Part shown: one piece after another, positions 58,150 through 64,000 of the stretch | Numbering within the stretch: position 1 is the stretch's first letter | How the letters are laid out: every line of letters begins with the position of its first letter | NCBI GenBank assembly: GCA_019787685.1 | Contig: JAHNUO010000009.1 | Span: forward strand, 558,001 to 622,000 | Source: Chiua virens | Lineage: Eukaryota; Basidiomycota; Agaricomycetes; Boletales; Boletaceae | Length of the DNA: 64,000 nucleotides | Reading direction: 5' to 3' | Made by a program: the position numbers and the translations under genes | The notes under the pieces: model-generated | The model's input: only the letters and a program-made list of their open reading frames with translations | Database searches by the model: none | What the model was told of the DNA's origin: nothing

Positions 58150-60998
58150 CCTGATCTGACAAACTGTAACGTGATATCAGTACCCCTATCTCTTTCAACA
58201 TTTCATCCTCCTTTAGAGTACGTAGGGGCTGCTTGGCGAAATGTTTGATGGAGCTCTGTACCTGCTCCATTCTGTCCCTGCAGACTTTGATAGCGTGATC
58301 GACAATAGCTGCGTGTCACATGGCTATCCGGGGCAAGCAAGAAGATCACCTGGACGACACAGATCAGGTTTACAATATAGGACATGAAGATCTCGGTGCC
58401 ATGTACACTGCAAATGACGCATTAGCTGCTTCCCAACCAACTGAGTGTCACGCACGTCTCTTGATATTTATCATACGGCATGCGTAGGGTATCAGTCACG
58501 ATGCTTGCGAACTTGTCTTTCATAGCCGAGAGGAACCCCTCGTCGGCCATTTTTCTCAACAGGTCTCTCCTATGAGCCGATTTGTGGTCAAAACGCTACT
58601 GAAAAGGATACTTTTGGGAGTGTTGGGGCTAGATCCGTGACTCACATGGTGGGCTGGGAAGTACCAGCGCTTCCGAAAACGTCTGCGGGAACCAAGGCTA
58701 AAATGAACTGGTCATCCATCAAGCACTATGATATGTTTGAGACATAGTAGCAGGTGATCCAAGGGAAAGGGGCGTACACGATCCAGGCCAATCAAGTTCC
58801 AGATAGTAACGATGTCCTCGCGGATGACAACCAGGCATTCTCCCAACGTGCGACCATGAAAGAAGGGATTGTCCTGGAGGTTTTGCCAGTACTCTATGAC
58901 CCATAACTGTCAGAAGTTGAGTGACATTCTGTGTACTGAACGCACTTTTCTCTCCGACACTGCGAGTCGAACGCGTCAAACACGAGGAGGGATGCCGATG
59001 AGGGACTTACGTTATCGACATCTCAATCTTCGCTTTCATATCGACTCGCTGAGCAATAGATGCCATAGCGCGTGGCGCTTCGTGGATGGCATGTCTGGCC
59101 ATGTTCTCGTTCGTAGCTTTCATAAGATTAGAAATCGGCACGAAATATCCTTCCATAGCTGAAACATTATCAGACAACGATCATCAATGGTCTGTAGTTC
59201 GCTCTGACTTACCGGAAACGGCGACAGATATAACCTCCGGCCCCGCGGCTTTGCGCAGAAGCACAATGCAATATTTTCTATGTATTTTGACCTGCGAGAT
59301 TCCAAGGGCTCCTTTCCTGGGGCTTCGACATTCAGATATATATCGAGTAGGTCCATTTTGGTGAGTACGACAATGAGAGGAACTACAGAACATCAGCAAG
59401 CTACACAATCATACAAAGTAGCAGAGGACCCACTGTTACCAATGATTTCACTTTGATGTTGGAGGAACCTCTCCACGCCTCCCTCGAGGAAGCGTCCACC
59501 AGAGTGGGGTATCTCCATGCAGAGCCTGGTTCTTACATGTCAATCAGAGTAATCGTTGCAATAGGCCTTCTTACCAAATCGCGTGGAGTTGGTCCTCGAG
59601 TCGAGGCATGGCCTGTCTTCGTTTAAGAAAATCCTTGACTATGTCCATCCTTGCTTCGTCGCCAGCCTCGAAGCCAAGGCTATCATGCACTACAAATCGC
59701 TCGTTCGTCCGAGAAACAAACTCCCGATCGATTTCAGCAGTACCGCGAGCGGTTTGCGATACATGCTTGAAGGTGTGAGTGGGTCGAAGATATATGGCAT
59801 TCTATATTCGAGTCACTCACCACATCTTCGACACCGAACATTTTTCGAATTAACGTGGATTTACCCACCCCGGACTAGAAAGTGGCGAATTTATTTCAGT
59901 TCGTCCATATCCGAATAGCAAATGATTACATTTCCGATAACCAGGACTCGGAATCTAGAGGTAGGTCTTAGCACAGGAAGTTACATGCTATAAGCACTAA
60001 CCCACTTTGCACACATACGTATCAGATCATCTGTCACCGGAACTAATTTATCCAGCGCTGGACGAAAGGAGTGAGGCGTTTGAAGGTCGGGACCATGCGT
60101 TTGCGGGTCGGAGGGGAGACCTTTCGGGCTTGGGGCCAGACGTTGTAGGGACCGGGCAAGGCGGTGGTGAGACGGGCGGACAGCCAGAAACCACAACCTC
60201 CACATTTCTTGTTGTTTTACGATACGCTGTCGGTCAAGGTGAGATCACAGGTCACACAAAAGTCCATTGAAGTGACCAACATTTTATACCCTGGTCTTCA
60301 CGCATGCATTCAACATCCGCAAGATCGATGTCAACAATCACGTTGTTTCGTATGTAAAATCGCGAACAGCCAGCTGATACAAAGATGTGATCGTCGGATT
60401 CAACGACCCTGAGGTATGATAAGTCTCCTACACGCAGCGAACACAACAGAACTCACAAAGGAGGGTCAAACTTCTCCCTGTGTGTGTCACCTGCACGTAG
60501 GGTGATCTGGGTATCTCTTAGTGATCCCCCGCCCCTGGTGCTGAGTTTGATGGATCCGACTCTCTTCCGAGATTCCCTTGCAAGGCTGATATCAATGGCT
60601 AGCAGGAGTGAGTTGAACGGGAAGATCCACTCAGTGAACGTATCTTACTTGACATGGAAAGTGAAGAGGGATGAGCGCTGGACATTGTTAGTGCAGGTAT
60701 GGTGGAGGAGCGCAAAGACGGAGTGAGCAGAACTTTGTAGTCCAAGTTGGAAGCATGTTCGGGGCATGCGGCATGCTTACGTGTGGCGTTTCTTCTCGGG
60801 CGCTGGTACCACGTGCCAGTGTTCCAGTGTCCCAACCCAATGGGATTGGGGTGATAACCGTAAACCAGACATCATCAAACTGGCATCGTCAGAGTGATTC
60901 GATGTATTGACCTGCGAAGCAAATGTCGCAAGTGGATCATAAGCGGATCCTTCAGTTGGACACGGTTCCAGTGGCATTCCTCGTGGGTCTAGACGCAT
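58150..60998 (-). CDS. Fungal G-domain GTPase (AIG1/dynamin-like P-loop protein) with an N-terminal extension
   Basis: From 60998 the N-terminus reads MRLDPRGMPLEPCPTEGSAYD and WVGTLEHWHVVPAPEKKRH. Spliced exons follow, with SSLFTFHVN, LRDTQITLRAGDTHREKFDP and DDHIFVSAGCSRFYIRNNVIVD (a beta-rich, C2-like block). After a Pro-rich linker the G domain starts: FRVLVIGN spliced to SGVGKSTLIRKMFGVEDV (P-loop), FVVHDSLGFEAGDEAR (DxxG-like), LHAIW, LCMEIPHSGGRFLEGG, and VPLIVVLTKMDLLD (TKxD). Downstream helical exons contain EYWQNLQDNPFFHGRTLGE and MKDKFASIVTDTLRMPYDK. This G-domain family is expanded in Agaricomycetes; function unknown. The joint between the C2-like part and the G domain (about 60000-60060) is unresolved, so two genes are possible. 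Confidence 0.68.
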
Positions 60999-61974
60999 TC
61001 AACTCGTCTCTTTTGCATGAATAATGGGCAAAGGATGTGGGTGGTACAACGAGCCGAAGGCCTACCCCAACGGGGAGAGAGTATGGTTGTGTGACGGGCG
61101 AAAGCTTTTACATAAGGGGTGGCGGCTGACGGCCTGGGATTGGCTTAAGGGCGATTAGGAACAGGGAATAAGGGAGCATGTGGTCGTCACCTTGCACGAG
61201 TTACTCGGTCGTTCTAGTGGTGGGTTTCCGACGAGTTGGCTCTGATTTTCATTGAAGAGCTCTAGAAATACATTTTCAAAAGCCAGGGGAGGCATCGCGG
61301 TGGCGAGAAAAACATGGTCTAATCTTGGCTTTCAAACGAAGATGAATTGCCAGTGACCATGTAATCCTTTGATCACGTAGAAAGCGCCACGGATCGCAAG
61401 TCCAGAACGTTCGTGGCCCACAATCAGCGATAGATTCAAAGGCACTCCATCGCTATGCCTCTTTGCCTCTTTTAGACGGGCTGGTCACTGGCACCAGACT
61501 AACTCCATCGCTCGTCTTCGACCAGGCCGCGTCATTATAGTCGCACCGTTTTTCCGGCGTGTAACAGACATTTCGTTACATACTTATGTAAGTGAAGCGG
61601 CCGGCCCATCAGCAAAAGTTCATGTAAGGCCTTAAATGGCCTCGTGAGCTTGGCCCAGTCTCGCTAGGCTATAAAATGTATTGGGAGGCATTTCAAAGTA
61701 TCTATGAGAGCCTTGCCCCGGCTTGCACGGCCTTGAAAGGCATTGGGAGGTATTATGCCAGCTTGATGAACCACTACCCCAACGAGCGGAAGAACGAGTT
61801 GAAGTTGGAAGAGGTGAGCAAATGGTCAGCTACTACAAAGGTACATGTTACCGATCACACCGCACATGAACGGCACTTTGAGCAGTCGACAGATCCCAAA
61901 GCACTCGACATCACCCTTCCTAGTAACCCTCATATCCATGTCTACGCACTGAGATAAGTAAAATCAGTTTTAAA
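60999..61974. other. Intergenic region
   Basis: A 93-codon plus ORF (61676-61957) follows a TATAAAATG string but has no recognisable feature. Otherwise nothing is supported. Confidence 0.4.
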
Positions 61975-62521
61975 GAGTGTCTGGGTCAATGATTGCAAGG
62001 AAACAAATGTCCGTGTCATTGATTGCATGGTCACATCTTTTCAGTGACAGATCATTGTCACTGATACTCAATGTCACCAGATGATGTCTAGTTACCAGAA
62101 GTGGACTTTGTCGAAATGTTACCTTAAGTACAAAAATACTGTTTATATACAACTATAAGACTGCATATCATGTGTGGACTGTTAGTCTAATGGTCATGGT
62201 GGAATGCTACTCTGGATAATGGCACATCCATAGAGCCTTAAGTTCAATCCCCTGTGGTGGAGTTTTTTTTTGGTTAATTTTTATGATGCATATAGTACAG
62301 GATGTTCGACATAGTATTGGGCCTGTGCCCACACTCAGTCTCCTATTGTACTTACAAGCTACTACATGTGGACAGATTTGAGTGCTGATCTTAAATGACT
62401 TTGGGACTTCTATTGATTAGCCAAAAGTGGGAATCAGTGACGGGGCAGTGACAATGGTTAAAAGTGCCTGTCAGTCATTATCAGAGCATGGGACTACTAG
62501 TTTTTGGTGACAGAGACACTC
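61975..62521. repeat. Possible MITE with GAGTGTCT ends and repeated TCACTGA/CAGTGAC motifs
   Basis: The segment starts GAGTGTCTGGGTCA and ends TGACAGAGACACTC, imperfect inverted ends. CAGTGAC or TCACTGA occurs many times within it in both orientations. No clear target duplication is visible. Confidence 0.35.
62176..62270 (+). repeat. tRNA-derived SINE-like segment
   Basis: An A-box-like TAGTCTAATGG (62183-62193) and a B-box-like AGTTCAATCCC (62241-62251) lie 58 bp apart, followed by a run of eight T (pol III terminator). The acceptor and T stems do not pair as in a working tRNA, so a tRNA-derived retroposon head is more likely. Confidence 0.4.
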
Positions 62522-62599
62522 TTTGAGAGTGATTTTACTTCTCTCAGTGACGGCATTCCTGAGTATACTACATACCAACATGTCCATTCCCTCCACGAC

Positions 62600-63150
62600 T
62601 GGTCCTGATTCGGATTCTTATCAACTGTACAACTTGAACTCTGACGGCTCAAATACCTCGGAGATTCCCCCGTCGCCGTGTTCAATGCCAGTGATTGGCA
62701 ACGATATGTATATCAAGATCGGAAAGCGAAACGACACGAAGGCGCACGGGATCGATGAATCTGACATTCTTGACGTGTTCATTCTCCTGGTCCTAACCCT
62801 GTCTTTGTCTTTTCTCTACGCGCGCCTTATGGGGACACCCATACCGTACCTCCTAGTTGTCCTCTATCACGTATAACCAATGTCGCTGGTGTCTTGAAGC
62901 GGCTCGATGAAGCGAATATGGACGTCTTTTGGTTCGATATCGAGTATCCCGGCGGAAACAGTACTTTATGTGGGACGAGAAGGCGTTCCCTGATTCGGTC
63001 GAGATGATTGCAGACGTCGATGGGAAGAAACGAAAGGTACGTTTCAGTGATCGGGGTGTTGATGAGTCTCAATTAGACACACAGACAGTCATTATCATCG
63101 AACCCCATCTCAAAGGCGAGTCGGTGCTGATACGAATTTGTGACAGCTAG
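62600..63150 (+). pseudogene. GH31 alpha-glucosidase pseudogene fragment
   Basis: Fragments in changing frames match glycoside hydrolase family 31: DSYQLYNLNSD; DESDILDVFILL; YARLMGTP; NVAGVLKRLDEANMDVFWFDIEY (the W-DIE block before the catalytic region). Then come KQYFMWDEKAFPDSVEM, a 50-nt intron (GTACGT...ACACAG) and VIIIEPHLKG. A stop (TAA near 62875) and at least two indels, including one missing base near 62952, break it. The catalytic aspartate region itself is absent. GH31 enzymes of this type trim terminal glucose, for example in glucosidase II. Confidence 0.72.
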
Positions 63151-63803
63151 CCCACAATACGTGCTGTTTTCCGAGGACGAACAAGGCTTCGGAATCGATG
63201 ATCAAACTTGTCTCGGTGACAGAGCGAGCCGTGACCGTACGTGACCCCTGCGTGCTAACCACTCAGATGCACAAGTTACTATGACTATTCCTCATACACG
63301 GTCTATCGTTCATCCACATTCAAAGCCACTGGCTAGACCGTCACTGTCCCAGCGGTCCTATTGATCCCGCAGACCGTACGGACCTCTCGTCGACACACGG
63401 TCATCGCACTCCGATGACGGAACCAGGACGCGAGTCAGTCGGCGGTGATCGAGACTAGTGTGTTGATGGATCTACAGCCGTTGGACGGGTTCCATGATAG
63501 TGGCTGGAGTGCGGAGCGGACGGCTGCCGTTGGTGTTACTGAGAGGGGGTGCAGTGGTATCTGATACTCATTGAGTGTGGATATGTCAAGGTGTCGCGGG
63601 TCAAGTTGGTGGTGGATGTACGGTTTCAACGTTGGAGGAACTTCATCTGCATGACAGACACGAACGGACGGTGTTGGTGTCGCCAAAGTCTTAGCAGTAT
63701 AGCATGTCGGAACGTTGAAGTGGCTGAATGGTGTTGTGGGTTGTTGACACGGTCTCTCAAAATCTTTCTCATAGTCGACATCGAGTGAGCAGCACTAAGC
63801 ACA
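63151..63803. other. Intergenic region
   Basis: No supported gene; short frames on both strands only. Confidence 0.4.
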
Positions 63804-64000
63804 ATGAAAAGGTTTATAGCTCGCCTTCGTTTCCCGTACTTTCGCTCCAAGGCTCCTACGAGACCTTCCGCAGAATCTCTCGCAGAGCCACCCACAGAAC
63901 CTCTTGCAGAACCGTCCACAGAATCTCTCGCAGCGCCACCCGCAGAACCTCTCACAGAGCCACCCGCAGAACCTTTCGCAGGACTTTCCGCCGAATCTCC
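63804..64000 (+). CDS. Unknown protein with 8-residue Glu/Pro repeats (partial, runs off right edge)
   Basis: ATG at 63804 opens MKRFIARLRFPYFRSKAPTR, a basic start that could be a targeting peptide. Degenerate octapeptides of the AEPPAEPL / AEPSTESL type follow, open to the last base. The DNA repeat period is 24 bp, which preserves frame. No stop is reached, so length and function are unknown. The minus-strand reading (GSARGSVGGSARDS) is also open in part, but the plus frame has the better start. Confidence 0.35.
   Translation, partial: MKRFIARLRFPYFRSKAPTRPSAESLAEPPTEPLAEPSTESLAAPPAEPLTEPPAEPFAGLSAES

Noticed and set aside
57326..58159. 277-codon plus ORF
   Set aside because: GC-rich, Pro/Arg/Leu-biased frame with no motif, intron pattern or homologous feel; an overlapping minus frame is equally open.
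61676..61957. 93-codon plus ORF after TATAAAATG
   Set aside because: No recognisable motif, and one short ORF near a TATA-like string is expected by chance.
62176..62270. Functional tRNA gene
   Set aside because: A and B boxes and a T run are present, but acceptor and T stems do not pair.

Overview
This is nuclear DNA from a filamentous basidiomycete, most likely an Agaricomycete. Protein genes are cut by many short introns (47-90 nt, GTRNGT donors, CTRAC-like branch sites). The mobile elements (a Ty3/gypsy retrotransposon, a KDZ transposon, Plavaka/CACTA-like transposons) are typical of Agaricomycotina. The species cannot be named from the sequence alone.

Layout. 1-5.05 kb: a Ty3/gypsy LTR retrotransposon on the minus strand, cut by the left window edge, with gag, a canonical -1 slippery heptamer and a completely open pol frame. 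5.05-10.25 kb: a DNA transposon bounded by two inverted arrays of a 75-bp repeat. It carries a 5'-truncated KDZ transposase with two nonsense codons and an unrecognised divergent gene. 10.6-13.6 kb: wreckage, namely a Plavaka-like transposase C-terminus, a tyrosinase that has lost its catalytic domain, and a GH18 chitinase pseudogene.

13.8-41.2 kb: a segmentally duplicated region. A two-part block (A at about 13.8-18.0 kb, B at about 18.0-21.95 kb) recurs as A' (about 25.8-29.8 kb) and B' (37.3-41.2 kb). Each part carries one WD40/coiled-coil gene, giving four paralogs: two intact (B, B') and two broken (A, A'). Between the blocks lie an F-box/LRR gene and a broken C2H2 zinc-finger gene. A 7,528-bp Plavaka-like transposon sits exactly at the A'/B' junction. 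It has 40-bp inverted ends and a 7-bp target duplication, and the A/B junction preserves the empty site. It encodes a transposase and two further proteins.

41.2-61 kb: a conserved, gene-dense housekeeping segment: TOM70, a RAB18-type GTPase, the CFIm25/NUDT21 pre-mRNA 3'-processing factor, a SulP-STAS-cyclic-nucleotide-binding transporter of the Vsb1 type, a Rho guanine-nucleotide exchange factor, an alpha/beta hydrolase with an apparent 1-nt frameshift, and a fungal G-domain GTPase. 61-64 kb: a repeat-rich tail with a tRNA-derived SINE-like segment, a GH31 glucosidase pseudogene, and the start of an ORF with 8-residue repeats that runs off the right edge.

The contrast between the compact right third and the duplicated, transposon-filled left two thirds is the main message. 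The items most likely to be new are the inverted 75-bp arrays of the KDZ element, the two accessory genes in the Plavaka-like element, and the WD40/coiled-coil family with its 13-nt microexon.
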